A stretch of 64,000 nucleotides of DNA. Origin: Spongilla lacustris (lineage: Eukaryota; Porifera; Demospongiae; Spongillida; Spongillidae). The notes under the pieces are model-generated. The model did not search any database. It was not told where the DNA came from and saw nothing but the letters and a program-made list of their open reading frames with translations. A program made the translations under genes and the position numbers. Of the stretch, positions 35,670 to 46,216 are shown one piece after another. Location of the stretch: NCBI GenBank assembly GCA_949361645.1, contig OX442425.1, forward strand, positions 2,917,073-2,981,072. The letters are read 5' to 3'. Every line of letters begins with the position of its first letter. The first letter of the stretch is position 1.

Positions 35670-35795
35670 TAGTCTCGTACCCAGACCCAAATGTACGTAA
35701 CGATGATTATCGCTTACAGTATTACATCGCGTACATGATGTTATACTGTAAGCGATAATCATCGTTACGTACATTTGGGTCTGGGTACGAGACTA
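35670..35795. mobile_element. 126-bp palindromic MITE with 9-bp target duplication
   Basis: Two perfect 52-bp arms starting TAGTCTCGTACCCAGACCC, separated by a 20-bp centre that is itself partly palindromic (ACATC/GATGT). GTGGTGGGT is repeated directly on both sides (35661-35669 and 35796-35804). Removing the element restores the standard GAGGTGGTGGGTGAGGGG lead-in. A 9-bp duplication is typical of Mutator-like elements. The arms carry no mismatch, so the insertion is young. Confidence 0.9.
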
Positions 35796-35884
35796 GTGGT
35801 GGGTGAGGGGTGCTAGGAGAGGGAGGGAGAAGATATGGCAATAAAGGCCCCACCATTTCCCCATGGGTACAGGTGTTCTACGCC

Positions 35885-36060
35885 CCACTCCCATGTGTAC
35901 AATAGTGTTGGATGGTCCCCATGTGTACACTAGGGATGGATGGTCCCCATGTGTACAATAGGGATGGATGATCCCCATGTGTGCAATAGGGATGGATGGT
36001 CCCCATGTGTACAATAGGGATGGATGGTCCCCATGTGTACAATAGGGATGGATGGATGGA
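35885..36060. repeat. 28-bp minisatellite, about six units
   Basis: The same tract position relative to type B exon 35530 as in the other modules. Confidence 0.9.
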
Positions 36061-36230
36061 GCTGCTCTCGATCCCGCATGTCAAGTGAAACAAGTTGTTC
36101 AATTTTCTCTTAGACATAGGCTAATATATATGTTGGTCTGATGTACATGTAGATGACTTCCACCTCATACACATTTGCAGACATCCCCAGCAGACATTCC
36201 CATCACAATGCCATTAACTGGTTTACTTAC

Positions 36231-36292
36231 ATGTAGATATCCTTTCCCAAGCAATTCCTTGATTTTTGGAAACTCTGAAAGCCTTTTACCAT
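36231..36292 (-). CDS. Candidate short exon, ankyrin-gene associated
   Basis: On the minus strand an AACAACAG acceptor and a GTAAGT donor bound 62 bp reading GKRLSEFPKIKELLGKGYL. The F..IKELL.KGY pattern could be the second helix of a degenerate ankyrin repeat. The length is not a multiple of three and the polypyrimidine tract is weak. Confidence 0.3.
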
Positions 36293-36299
36293 CTGTTGT

Positions 36300-37877
36300 T
36301 ACACAGAAGCCTATTGCAGGCCAGTCAGCCGGCATTGTCAACTACACATCAGAACTACTAGTAGGCCTACTACAAGCAGCTATTTTTGCATGTGATCTAC
36401 ATGTAAACCTCAAGCCGCAGTGTTGTTACAGCCTTATACAACGAATATAATTAAGTACTAGGCAAGAGAACACAGTCGCAAAAAGATGCTACTAAAACTA
36501 GAATTGGGATACAGTGCAGAAGATAACGGTCTTTTAAGTGGTAGGACTAGGTATATTAATAATCCTTATCACATGCAAGGTAATTGAGAAAATGATCGTT
36601 GTAAGACACATAGCTTTTGCGCAAACAGAGTTGAGTCGTGGTATTTCTTCTAAAAGAGGGGGTACTTTGTGCTTATATAACTTTACATATTTGTGACATG
36701 TAATGTGGTACTTCTCTCGGGCAAAGGTAGATATTCAGTGCAAATATTGATATTCCATGGGTTGCTACTTGTTAGAAAATCAAGCTTAAATGAACCAAAA
36801 TTGTATTCGGGGTAAACCCCATAATTGTCGGGTTAACCCCAGACCGGAAATGTTAAACACATGTGGTCAAATCACAAAACATGTACATTTAGCAAAACCA
36901 CTGAGACTATACATTGTTGTACATGTGGTCTAAAATGAAGAGAAGGGTGTTGTCTATGTTGAGTAGTGAACAACCAAAGTGTATTCATTGCATAGTATTT
37001 ATAATTTGCAATTTCACATCATACTTGGATATATAACCCCCCCCCCCCCCCCCCCCCCCTGTACATAAAGTGATATAAGTATAATGTGAATATCAAGGCA
37101 GCACCATGCAATCAGTAACAATGACCTCATCATGATGATAACTTAATTAGTATAATATTATAGTATAATATTAAGTGTGACTTTTGGATGGCCCGCTATC
37201 TGTCAGTCTCAGCGTCTCTACTTCTAGCTACATGTATATGTACCCGCAAGATCAGAGTATAAATCCTTACCTTTCCAAACATACATGTACATTAGATTGT
37301 AATAACCACTACCATAGAGTACATTTACTTAGCACCCACCCTCCGCCCTCACAAAAAATGGCTTGTGCATAAACAAGCATATTATCGTAATCATCAACAC
37401 TAACATGTACATGTTTGAACATTTTGGGGAAGAAATGGGACTTTAACAGGATTAGGAAGAACGACATGCAGCAAGCACTCATGATTACAACTATATGCCC
37501 ATTTAAACAGGAGCCATTTTATTTTAGGTAGGGAGCGAAGGGGGAGGGGGGGGCTTAGTACATGTATTCTATGGTACTACAGTGTGTACTGTGATTTGAT
37601 GTACATGTGCATGTACATACTTCAGATAACAAACCCATAACCTTTTTTCCATATTTATTTCAGTCACAAACAACATTTTGCCTATTGCATGGTCACCTTT
37701 ACATGTACATATAAGGTTAATCTCATGTAACCTTGCCTTACGATGATATACATGTACATGTATTAAAACCGTACGAAATATTAGCATAATTATGAAATAC
37801 TTGTATGTGTACGAGCTGGTGATACAAGTGTACAGTGTACATGTACATATCCCACATCGGTGCATATATTTAGCAAC
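36300..37877. other. Non-coding, contains module fragment and poly-C
   Basis: 37095-37190 is a short fragment of the 0.4-kb module and 37037-37059 is a C run. 37510-37830 repeats 35200-35500 (landmark GAGCGAAGGGGGAGGGGGGG). No exon is seen. Confidence 0.6.
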
Positions 37878-37976
37878 CTTATTAGTGTGATTGACATTAG
37901 CTCCTGCTTCAATGAGTGTCTTCACTACATCAAGATGTCCTTTATCACTTGCTGTCATCAATGGACTCCAGCCATT
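37878..37976 (-). CDS. Ankyrin-repeat exon, type B (99 bp)
   Basis: 33 codons, NGWSPLMTASDKGHLDVV to ANVNHTNK. The acceptor is TTGTATTACAG and the donor GTTGCT. The lead-in to the 28-bp tract follows, but the tract itself is absent and the sequence diverges after CCCCACCATTACCC. Confidence 0.83.
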
Positions 37977-39247
37977 CTGTAATACAAATATCATCATAAC
38001 CAGAGGCTTAACATGAGGAGGTGGTGGGTGAGGGGAGCTAGGAGAGGGAGGGAGAAGATGTGGCAATAAAGGGCCCCACCATTACCCTAAGAACGTATAC
38101 GACATCTTCATCTTTAGACAATAAATTGCAGCGCGTGCACATACATGTACAATGTATGAGAAGGGTAGGCCATTGAGATGTGCATATTTCTATTTGCCAA
38201 TATCATAATGCCTTTAGCTACATATGCCAATTTTCCAATGGGCCTTCAATAGAAGGCAGTGTTTTAACGTCCAACCGTCATCAAAACCTGCAACTGCAAT
38301 TCTGAAAACGTATTTCTACATGGCTGATGGTGACATACATGTATAAAGATGGCAACAGTAATTTTATTAAGCCAAGTACACCTTTCTAAAGACTTTATCA
38401 ACAGTGCAAAATCCCTTATCATCAGTGTCGTTCCTATATCTCTCTTTCATTATTATCTTCCTGGATGGATATGCCTCCTCAACACCCATCAGTTTGTAAA
38501 CTTTCTAAATGATATACTTAGAAGCAATATGAAATCCCTTTGTTGTGTACCATTATGTGCCTAAATACCGGAATCCAAACAGGTCGGAATGGATGCCCTA
38601 AATGATTAGGGCACTTATAAAAGGCACTGCAAATGCCAGAATTGTATCTTCCACATGCAGTTTTTTTTTTATAAGAACAACACTGTGAATTGTCCGCCAC
38701 TTTGGATCCTCCACCAAAATTCAACCGCAAAAGTGATAAATCTAAAGCCTTTAGCAGCTGAACATTGATAAACAAGAACATGCATGTATCTTGACAGAAA
38801 TCTGTAGTTTTATACTGCAAAATGATGGAATCGGTTACGCATCCATGAACATAGTATACATGTAGCTGTTATTAATCAGTGCTTTTTAAATATTTCAGAA
38901 CACATCACACTGCTCAGTGGATATACATGTACATGCAGTGTTCATGAGTGCTAAAATTCACAATTGCTTTTGAGATGCATACATGTACATGCATGACCAA
39001 TTAGTGTTCATTTTTGCTGTTCCAAACAATTGCGCACCTGTTTCTCATGGAACCATACAGTGTTAAGTAGGTTTTATCCACGATTGCAAACCACATCCAT
39101 CACCTGATACAAAAAAACCACAGGAGTTTTACCGCAAATTACAAACTCCTCTCTTCAGACATGCATACATGTATACCTGAGCTTTAATTTCCCAACCATG
39201 TCACTTAGAAATAAGACATTTCTTATCCCCTTTGGAAACACACCCAC

Positions 39248-39349
39248 CTCATTCTTCATGTTCACATCCACACCACCCTTAGCAAGTAGTCTCCTCACGG
39301 TGGCTATGTTGCCATCTCGTGCAGCAACCAACAGTTCTGTTGAAGCACC
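39248..39349 (-). CDS. Ankyrin-repeat exon, type A (102 bp)
   Basis: 34 codons, GASTELLVAARDGNIATV to VDVNMKNE. The acceptor is TGTACTCCAG and the donor GTGGGT. It keeps the ankyrin consensus better than the 30019 copy (ELLVAARDGN). It is the most 5' ankyrin exon visible on the minus strand. No start codon exon was found. Confidence 0.8.
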
Positions 39350-39360
39350 CTGGAGTACAT

Positions 39361-39583
39361 AATAGGCCTATCATTAATGTACACCAGCAGTCTGCAATAT
39401 GTAGGCCTATCATTAATGTACACCAGCAGTCTGCAGTATGTAGGCCTATCATTAATGTACACTAGCAGTCTGCAGTATCTAGGCCTATCATTAATGTAGA
39501 CCAGCAGTCTGCAGTATGTAGGCCTATCATTAATGTACACCAGCAGTCTGCAGTATGTAGGCCTATCATTAAAGTCCACGATA
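39361..39583. repeat. 39-bp minisatellite, about 5.7 units
   Basis: Same unit and same place (intron 5' of a type A exon) as 30131-30585. Confidence 0.95.
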
Positions 39584-39639
39584 GCATAAATAATAATAAT
39601 TATTATCATTTAAAGATATTCACAATACATAAATACACC

Positions 39640-39842
39640 CTATTATTACTACTGGTCTGGTACAAAACATCTGGAGAGGATGGCTACAGCGTTTGGTCTA
39701 ACTAAGCAGAGGTTCAGCCTGCCATATAAGGCAGCTAGGACCACAGCCTTAGCCCTGTTGGAGCTGGTCACAAGGCGAGAGGCCAGAAGTGCCAAAGACT
39801 CCATTGCTTTTGTCCCTTTTTATTATTATTATTATTATCATT
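39640..39842 (-). pseudogene. R4/Dong-like retroelement, 3' fragment
   Basis: The minus strand reads SLALLASRLVTSSNRAKAVV and YGRLNLCLVR, which is the conserved C-terminus of the family at 40065. ATT/AAT runs bound it on both sides (39587-39607 and 39821-39842). Only the last 60 or so codons remain. Confidence 0.75.
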
Positions 39843-39904
39843 AAATAACAATAATTATAATTTTTATAATATTATTATTATAATCATTTCATTACATAAC
39901 ACAA

Positions 39905-40105
39905 TTAAGTTTAATACTCAAGAAGGGGAGCACGGACACATATGAGGAGAATGGCTCTTGCATTCTGCCTCATCAGTGTGACAGCCAGCAGTTTGGCACA
40001 GTGCCTCAGTTTCACATATTCCCACTTGCATGGCTAGCCTCTTGCTCAATCTAGAGTAGCATTCTTGGGCTTCACATCCCCAACCACCATAGACTTCCAC
40101 AAGCT
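39905..40105 (-). pseudogene. R4/Dong-like retroelement, second 3' fragment
   Basis: The minus strand reads VEVYGGWGCEAQECYSRLSK and then, after a frameshift, LAVTLMRQNARAILL. This matches the VETYG.WG.EA and LV.R.NARA blocks of the family. It abuts head-to-head with the plus-strand copy near 40105. Confidence 0.75.
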
Positions 40106-42365
40106 GCAAATGAAACATCCTCAGGGTCCCACAATACATCTGCCTCACACCAACACTCCTGATCCTTTGGAAATAAATTCTAAGATTGTGGTTGCACAGC
40201 TAAAGCACTTTCCAAAAGGTTCTGCCCCAGGTTTATCAGCTCTCAGTGCCCAACACATTCTGGATGCAATACTTCCTGGAGAAATGACTTTTGTTGACCC
40301 TCTCACAGTGATCATCAAATCACTAGTAAGTGGAAAAGTTCTACATGATGTTATGCCATTCATTGCAGGAGCAAATCTGACGGCCTTGATCAAAAAGAAC
40401 AGTGACATTCGGCCCATAGCTGTTGGAGACACATTGAGGCGTCTTGCTGCTAGATGCCTTTGTTCACTCCTTCAAGTGCAAGCAGCTAGGTATTTCCTTC
40501 CTACCCAGTTTGGTGTTGCAGTTCCAGAGGGAGCTGAAGCAATTATACATGGGCTTTGTTTGATTTGGGAGAACAATGTAGACCAAGATACAGCTCTGTT
40601 GAAAGTTGATTTCTCCAATGCTTTCAACTCTGTTTCTCGCCAACTTTTCTTAGATCAATGTCTCCAGGTTTTTCCAGGCATCTATAGTTGGGTAAGGTGG
40701 TGCTATTCTTCTCCATCCCTCCTTCATTACAACAATCAGTTCATATCATCCTCTGAAGGAGTTCAACAGGGGGATCCTTTGGGCCCTCTTCTGTTTTGCC
40801 TGGTTTTGCATAAGCTTGTAGAAAAGATTGAGAGTCAAAATAACAACATTCAAGCTAATTGCTGGTATTTTGATGATGGTAGTATCATTGCAAATCCAAC
40901 AGTTTTGGCTGATATAATCCATTTAATACAGTCAGATGGACCTGCCCTTGGTCTGCATATCAATCTGGAAAAGTCTGAGGTAATTTGGCAATCCTCCAAT
41001 GTAGTATATGACATCTTTCCTCCTCAGCTTACTAGCCATCATGTAGCAGAATTTGACATTTTGGGTTCACCTATTGGTTCTTCGAAGCATGTTGCTAATT
41101 TCTTAGAGGGGAAACTCAAAAAAGTTGTGCAATTAATGGAGAAATTTGAACAACTGGAGGACCCACAAGTTGCTTATTCCCTTTTAAGATCCTGTGCCTC
41201 TTTTGGAAAGTTTTCCTATTACATTAGAACTGTCCCTCCTGACATGGTTAAGGATTCCACAATTGTTTTTTATGCGGCAGTACGCTCGTGTTTTGAGAAA
41301 ATTGTGTCCAGTTCCTTAACTGATGATCAATGGAGTCAGTGCACCCTTAATCTCAAATGTGGAGGTCTAGGGCTCCGTAGTGTGAGTATGCATGATGCTG
41401 CTGCTGCATACATAGCATCTGTCACACAAAATCGTGAAGCAACTGCCAACTCCGTCTGCAGGTCTGATGTTTATGACAATCACCAACACCTCACCAAGGC
41501 CATTGCTACATACAACCAATCAGTGATCCCAATCCATTGCATAGCCACTTCTTCTCAATGCATACCACCACAGAAGAAGCTTTCATCTGCTATTGATGAC
41601 ACCGTTTATTTGTCCCTTTGTACTCCTGCCACTCTTCCACAAGACAAAGCCAGGCTTACTGCTGTAGCAGCCCCACATGCCTCTGCTTGGTTGTCGGTTG
41701 TCCCCAACAACAACTTGGGGCTCTATCTCTCTCCTCATGAGTGGAGAGCTGTGACCAGGTGGTGGATTGGAGCAGATGTAAACACAGAGGATTCGGAATG
41801 CCCCTTTTGTCACCAACGTCAAGACAAATCGGGACACCATGCCACAGTTTGCAACACGAATGGTGAACGCATCAGTCGACACAACGCTATTCGTGATGTG
41901 ATATATGGCATGGCATCCCAAGCTGCTCTTTCTCCTCAGTTGGAAAAGCATTACATTCTCCCTGGAACTCAGATGAAACCAGGTGACCTTTTTATTCCAA
42001 CGTGGTCTGCAGGCAAATCTTTAGCCATAGATATTTCTGTGGTCAGCCCGACACAATCACATCTATTGCTGTACAACCACAAACAGACCGAAAAGCTTTG
42101 TGCAGCTCACTGGAGGGAGGAGCAGAAGAACACAAAATATCTGAAGGCCCTTCACAGTCAGAACATTCTGTTCATACCCATGGCAGTAGAAACATTTGGT
42201 GCATGGGGGTTGGAGAGCAGACCAGTTTTTGCCACTCTTGCGGACAGAATTTTGGGTCGCACTGGCCAGGCAAAATCGTGTGTTATCAATCAGCTGTACC
42301 AAAGATTGGCCATCACATTGCAGAGGCAACATGCCTGTGCAATGATTGCCAGGCAGCCATTGTAA
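40065..42365 (+). CDS. Non-LTR retrotransposon polymerase (R4/Dong-like), 766-codon ORF
   Basis: This is a reverse transcriptase with a C-terminal zinc and endonuclease region. Visible are FPKGSAPG near residue 49, VDFSNAFN at 181-188, GVQQGDPLGP at 232-241 and the YxDD catalytic site in WYFDDG at 267-272. A Cys/His cluster of the form CPFC..HH..C lies near residue 578. A PxD...DISV motif (near 640-660), like the restriction-enzyme-like endonuclease of R2/R4-type elements, comes next, followed by AVETFGAWG near 705. No N-terminal DNA-binding domain or APE endonuclease is present. The first 15 to 20 codons derive from the preceding inverted fragment, so the true start is lost (5' truncation). 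The frame has no stops, so this is the least decayed copy here. The 3' UTR is about 70 bp and ends in (TAA)n at 42434-42450. Confidence 0.85.
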   Translation: MGFTSPTTIDFHKLQMKHPQGPTIHLPHTNTPDPLEINSKIVVAQLKHFPKGSAPGLSALSAQHILDAILPGEMTFVDPLTVIIKSLVSGKVLHDVMPFIAGANLTALIKKNSDIRPIAVGDTLRRLAARCLCSLLQVQAARYFLPTQFGVAVPEGAEAIIHGLCLIWENNVDQDTALLKVDFSNAFNSVSRQLFLDQCLQVFPGIYSWVRWCYSSPSLLHYNNQFISSSEGVQQGDPLGPLLFCLVLHKLVEKIESQNNNIQANCWYFDDGSIIANPTVLADIIHLIQSDGPALGLHINLEKSEVIWQSSNVVYDIFPPQLTSHHVAEFDILGSPIGSSKHVANFLEGKLKKVVQLMEKFEQLEDPQVAYSLLRSCASFGKFSYYIRTVPPDMVKDSTIVFYAAVRSCFEKIVSSSLTDDQWSQCTLNLKCGGLGLRSVSMHDAAAAYIASVTQNREATANSVCRSDVYDNHQHLTKAIATYNQSVIPIHCIATSSQCIPPQKKLSSAIDDTVYLSLCTPATLPQDKARLTAVAAPHASAWLSVVPNNNLGLYLSPHEWRAVTRWWIGADVNTEDSECPFCHQRQDKSGHHATVCNTNGERISRHNAIRDVIYGMASQAALSPQLEKHYILPGTQMKPGDLFIPTWSAGKSLAIDISVVSPTQSHLLLYNHKQTEKLCAAHWREEQKNTKYLKALHSQNILFIPMAVETFGAWGLESRPVFATLADRILGRTGQAKSCVINQLYQRLAITLQRQHACAMIARQPL

Positions 42366-42452
42366 ATAAGAACTTGAACATGAACTTTTCTTTTTAAAAT
42401 GTATTACGTATTCTGTATGTACCTTGTTTTTTCATAATAATAATAATAATAG

Positions 42453-42583
42453 CTTCCATCCTCTCGATCTCCCTGCACTGCCCCAAGGCAAAGGTCTTGA
42501 CAGAGATTTATGGGCGGTTGAATACTTCATTAGTGAGGTCAGTTGCTAGGGCAATCCTGTCCAGAAGATGCGTTCCAGGTTAA
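42453..42583 (+). pseudogene. R4/Dong-like element, severely 5'-truncated copy
   Basis: About 43 codons with KVLTEIYGRLNTSLVRSVAR and a stop at 42581. It lies between (TAA)n tracts at 42434 and 42713. Confidence 0.75.
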
Positions 42584-42716
42584 AGAGTGTAGCTTTAGAG
42601 TGGAACTGTACACACAGTACATACATAGTTTACATGTAGCCTAATGATATGTAATAACTAATACTGCTGTTGTATTTGCCTATAAAAATTCTTTTTTAAT
42701 AAGAAAAAATAAAATA

Positions 42717-42750
<34 letters not shown>

Positions 42751-42751
<1 letters not shown>

Positions 42752-42953
42752 GGTCGAGTCTTATGGGTGCTGGGGGGAAGAAGCACATAGTTCGTTTTCT
42801 CGCCTCGCAGCCCGCCTGGCTTTGCAGTTACAGTGCAGCAAGTCCAAAGCCACAACGACCATATACCAGAGACTTAACCTGACCTTAGTCCGTTGTAACG
42901 CAAGAGCCATGCTATCCCGTGCAAGGCTGTTGCAGTCAGTAGACGGGGGTTAA
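42751..42953 (+). pseudogene. R4/Dong-like element, 5'-truncated copy
   Basis: The open frame reads VESYGCWGEEAHSSFSRLA through YQRLNLTLVRCNARAMLSR to a stop at 42951. It starts directly at the (TAA)n tract 42713-42750. Its 3' tail reaches the next tract at 43089-43111. Confidence 0.8.
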
Positions 42954-43111
42954 TTGAGACATGTGGGTTAGGGTGGGTGTTCTTTGGGTGTTGTGGGTCT
43001 TTTTGGTGTGCTGTACACTACTTAGGGGTTTTATTTCATTGTACATGTAATCTATGTTCAATAATAATATGTGTATTTCATGTATTCTAAAAAATAATAA
43101 TAATAATAATA

Positions 43112-44189
43112 TCATACAATTACAAGTACACATATACACCACTTGAAAAACACACAAAAAGTAAAGTTAATCTCCACCCTCAGACCTGAAAAAGCCTGAA
43201 CGTGAAAGTAAAGCTCGAGCATTTGCTCTCACCAGTGTTAGATTGAGACGTTGGTAGATGGTAGTGATGGCCTTGGATTTGCTACACTGCAACTGGATGG
43301 CCAGACGGGATGCTAGCCGAGAAATGGTGGACTGGGCTTCTGCACCCCAGCAACCATAAGTCTCAACTGCTAAGGGTATAGCAACCCATCCAAGCTCTGC
43401 ACACTTGCGATCATTAACCCCATGCTTCCGAACTTCAGCTGCCATAGCTGCTGACCCTCTTGCAACTCCCGCTTCAGTTAAAGTAGTGAGATTAAGCGGT
43501 GAGGTTACAGTTAGGTCAAAAGCTGCTGGTTTGCCGATTATCCAGTTCTGTACAAGAATATCAGCTGGACGACTGTGTCTTTTGTCTGCTCCTAAGCCAC
43601 AACCTACTTCAAGCTGTCACCCCAGACACGCTCGATGGCAGAACTGTGAAAAGGCATCCCTCAAGCTGTTGTGGTGCAGAACGACATCCCCTCCACTTTT
43701 ACACATCACTGCATGGTGTCCTAGGGGGTCTAGCTAGTGTTCAGGACAGTATGGACAGCAAGAACCCAAAGATGTGTCCATTCCAAGCCACCACTTCAAT
43801 GCAATCTGGAACTCATCAGGTTCAAGGTGAAGGTTAAGACCTACTGAAGGAATGACTGATAGCCAGGATGCAGCATGGCGTGAGGACACAGACAATAAAC
43901 GTGCACGGTTGGCAGGGGATGACTGAAGTAGCAGCTGATCAAACTGGTGGTTTTCCAACCTAGCCGAGAGATCCTTTTGGCTATAGCTAGAATAAAGCAA
44001 AAGATCTCCTGAAATTGAATGCACTGGTGGGGCTATACTGTTAAGAATACTGAATGACTCCAAGGCATATTCATCAGATGGTATTAGAGACCCGGCCTTA
44101 ATCAGTGATGCCAAATAAGCAGCTGGAGAATGGAGAGCAAGACTACGAAGGCCAAGACCCCCCCCCCCCCCTACCAAGGCTCAGTTGAA
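43112..44189 (-). pseudogene. R4/Dong-like element, minus-strand copy with frameshifts
   Basis: The 5' part (43734-44177) reads GGLGLRSLALHSPAAYL to WWLGMDTSLG. The endonuclease core is shifted in frame (PADILVQNW, GKPAAFDLTV). The last part (43167-43445) reads ELGWVAIPLAVETYGCWG to NARALLSR. It lacks the reverse transcriptase core. It is bounded by AAT at 43089-43111 and by ATT at 44190-44205. Confidence 0.8.
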
Positions 44190-44257
44190 ATTATTATTAT
44201 TATTAAGTACATAGGAAATAATACATTACATACACGACTCACAAGTACAAAAAACTA

Positions 44258-44320
44258 ATTCAGGCTACACTACACTACACTACACTGCACTACACTACAC
44301 TACACTACACCTCACTACAC
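44258..44320. repeat. (ACACT)n microsatellite in a retroelement 3' region
   Basis: About eleven near-perfect pentamers just 3' of the coding end of the copy at 44330-46183. Confidence 0.9.
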
Positions 44321-44329
44321 ACAAATGTC

Positions 44330-46183
44330 CTAAAGAACTACTACTCTGCCCATGATGGCCCTGGGTATTGATCTGACCAGGCACATGTTCATTCTGCTGT
44401 AGATGTCAAACAGGGCAACAGATTTGGGGCAACCTTGGTGGATGGACAGTAAAGATGCTAGGCGTGAGAACACAATTTGGGCCTCCTTTCCCCAATGCCC
44501 AAAGGTCTCCACAGCCAGTGGGATGCACACCCACCCCAGCTCCTGACACCTGGCATCATTGGTGAAATGTTTGCTACATTCTGCAGCATGGGCTGCTGCC
44601 CCTGAGGAAGTACTGGTATCTCTTAAGGTGGCAGAAGTGAGGGGTGAAGTGACCGTTATATCGAAGGCTGCAGGCTTGCCTCTATCCCAACCCTGAACCA
44701 ACACATCAGCTGGACATGTGTTGATATGATCTCCAGATAGGCCATATCCCACTTAAACCCTTACAGACAGGTGAGCTCGGTGGCAGAGTTTGGCAAAGGT
44801 GTCCCTAAGGTGGTTGTGACGAGTGACCACATCTCCACCATGCCGGCATGAGGTTGCATGGTGACCAAGAGGGTCAAGTACAGCTCCAGGGCAGAAGGGG
44901 CAAGAAGAAGCGGTTGATGTGTTGAGGCCTAGCCACCATCTGATAGCCACTTGGCACTCTTCTGTATCCAGGTGCATGTTCAAGCCTACAGAAGGGATGG
45001 CAGAGACCCAAGAACTTGCATGGGGTGCAGATACTGACAATATGTGAGCTTTGTTGGCTGGTGAAGCAGAAGAAACTAGAGTGTGGAACATGTGGGTGTC
45101 AAGTTTTAAAGATAGGGCTTTCTGTTGAGGGGGAGTGTTAAGCACTGCCTCCACAGTAAGAGAGTCCTGTGGAGAAACCTGGACATTAAAATGGGAAATA
45201 GCTTGCTGTAGATGAATGTTGTCTGGGCTCCCTAAGTCTGAGGCTGCTAGTGAAGAGATAAAGGCAGCACACGAGTGAAGAGAGAGGGAGCGAAGGCCTA
45301 GACCACCTAGCTTAGGCCAAAGTTGAGCTTGATCTACTGCTAGGCAAGAAGCAAGGCAAAGTCTCATCTCTTCATCGAAGAGCTTTAGGGAGTCAGAGCA
45401 GAGGCTTGTAGGTGTGGTTCTAGTTAGATGCACAAACTTGCAGTAACCCCCACACGTGCGGAGAAGTGAAATGGCAACGTGGAGGTCAACAGCAGAGACA
45501 TCAGTTAGGGCTCTCAGCAAAGCCCTAAAAAGGCTGCATTTCTCAGCAAAGAAACGAGAACAGTATATAAAGTCCCCAATTGGTGACCCCAGGATCTCCA
45601 AATGAGGAAGGATGGAGGACTTTTCTGTATCTGGAAAATGGGAGTTGCCATTCTTGCTGAACATTTCACATTTGGGGAGATTGACGTGAAGCCCTAAATG
45701 TGGTCCTAGCTCTTCAATCAAATGCAGGGCACGCACTACTGCTGACCTCTCGCCTGCAAGCACGCCATCATCCAGATACCACAAATTTAGACTGAGGTCA
45801 AAGCAACCATCATCTACTTCTATGCTTGAAACAAGCTTCCGAAGAACAAGAGCAAACAGCATTGGGCCCAGCGGGTCCCCTTGCTGCACACCTGACTGTG
45901 AGCTGATTGTACCCTTGGGGTGCCACAGAATGGAGTGTGAATCATAGCACCATGACACCCAGGGCAGCAATTCAGGAAAGAAGAGACCACACTCATCAAG
46001 GACAGCCTGTCTGGATACCCTATTGAACGCATTTGATATATCCACCTTGAAAACTGCAAAGTCTCCACTCTCCCAGTTATTTTCAATGCACTTTCTCACG
46101 CTATGGACACCTTTCTCTGCACCTGCCTTGCATGCTACACCAAACTGAGATGGTTGGAAAAATGGCAAAAACCTATCCCTCAT
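44330..46183 (-). pseudogene. R4/Dong-like element, long copy with one in-frame stop
   Basis: About 617 contiguous codons, interrupted only by a TAA at 44753-44755. It has VDISNAFNRVSRQ, GVQQGDPLGP, WYLDDG, the CPFC...GHHATSC cluster, PADVLVQGWDRGKPAAFD and the terminal PLAVETFGHWG block. The stop sits where the plus-strand copy at 47543 has Glu (SVKVEVGYG), consistent with a single GAA-to-TAA change. The 5' end is truncated at the (AAT)n tract 46193-46216. Confidence 0.85.
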
Positions 46184-46216
46184 AAATGCACAGATAATAA
46201 TAATAATAATAATAAT

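Noticed and set aside
40868..40885. FDDG or LDDG as an altered polymerase active site
   Set aside because: Read with the preceding Tyr, the motif is YFDD or YLDD, i.e. a normal YxDD box.
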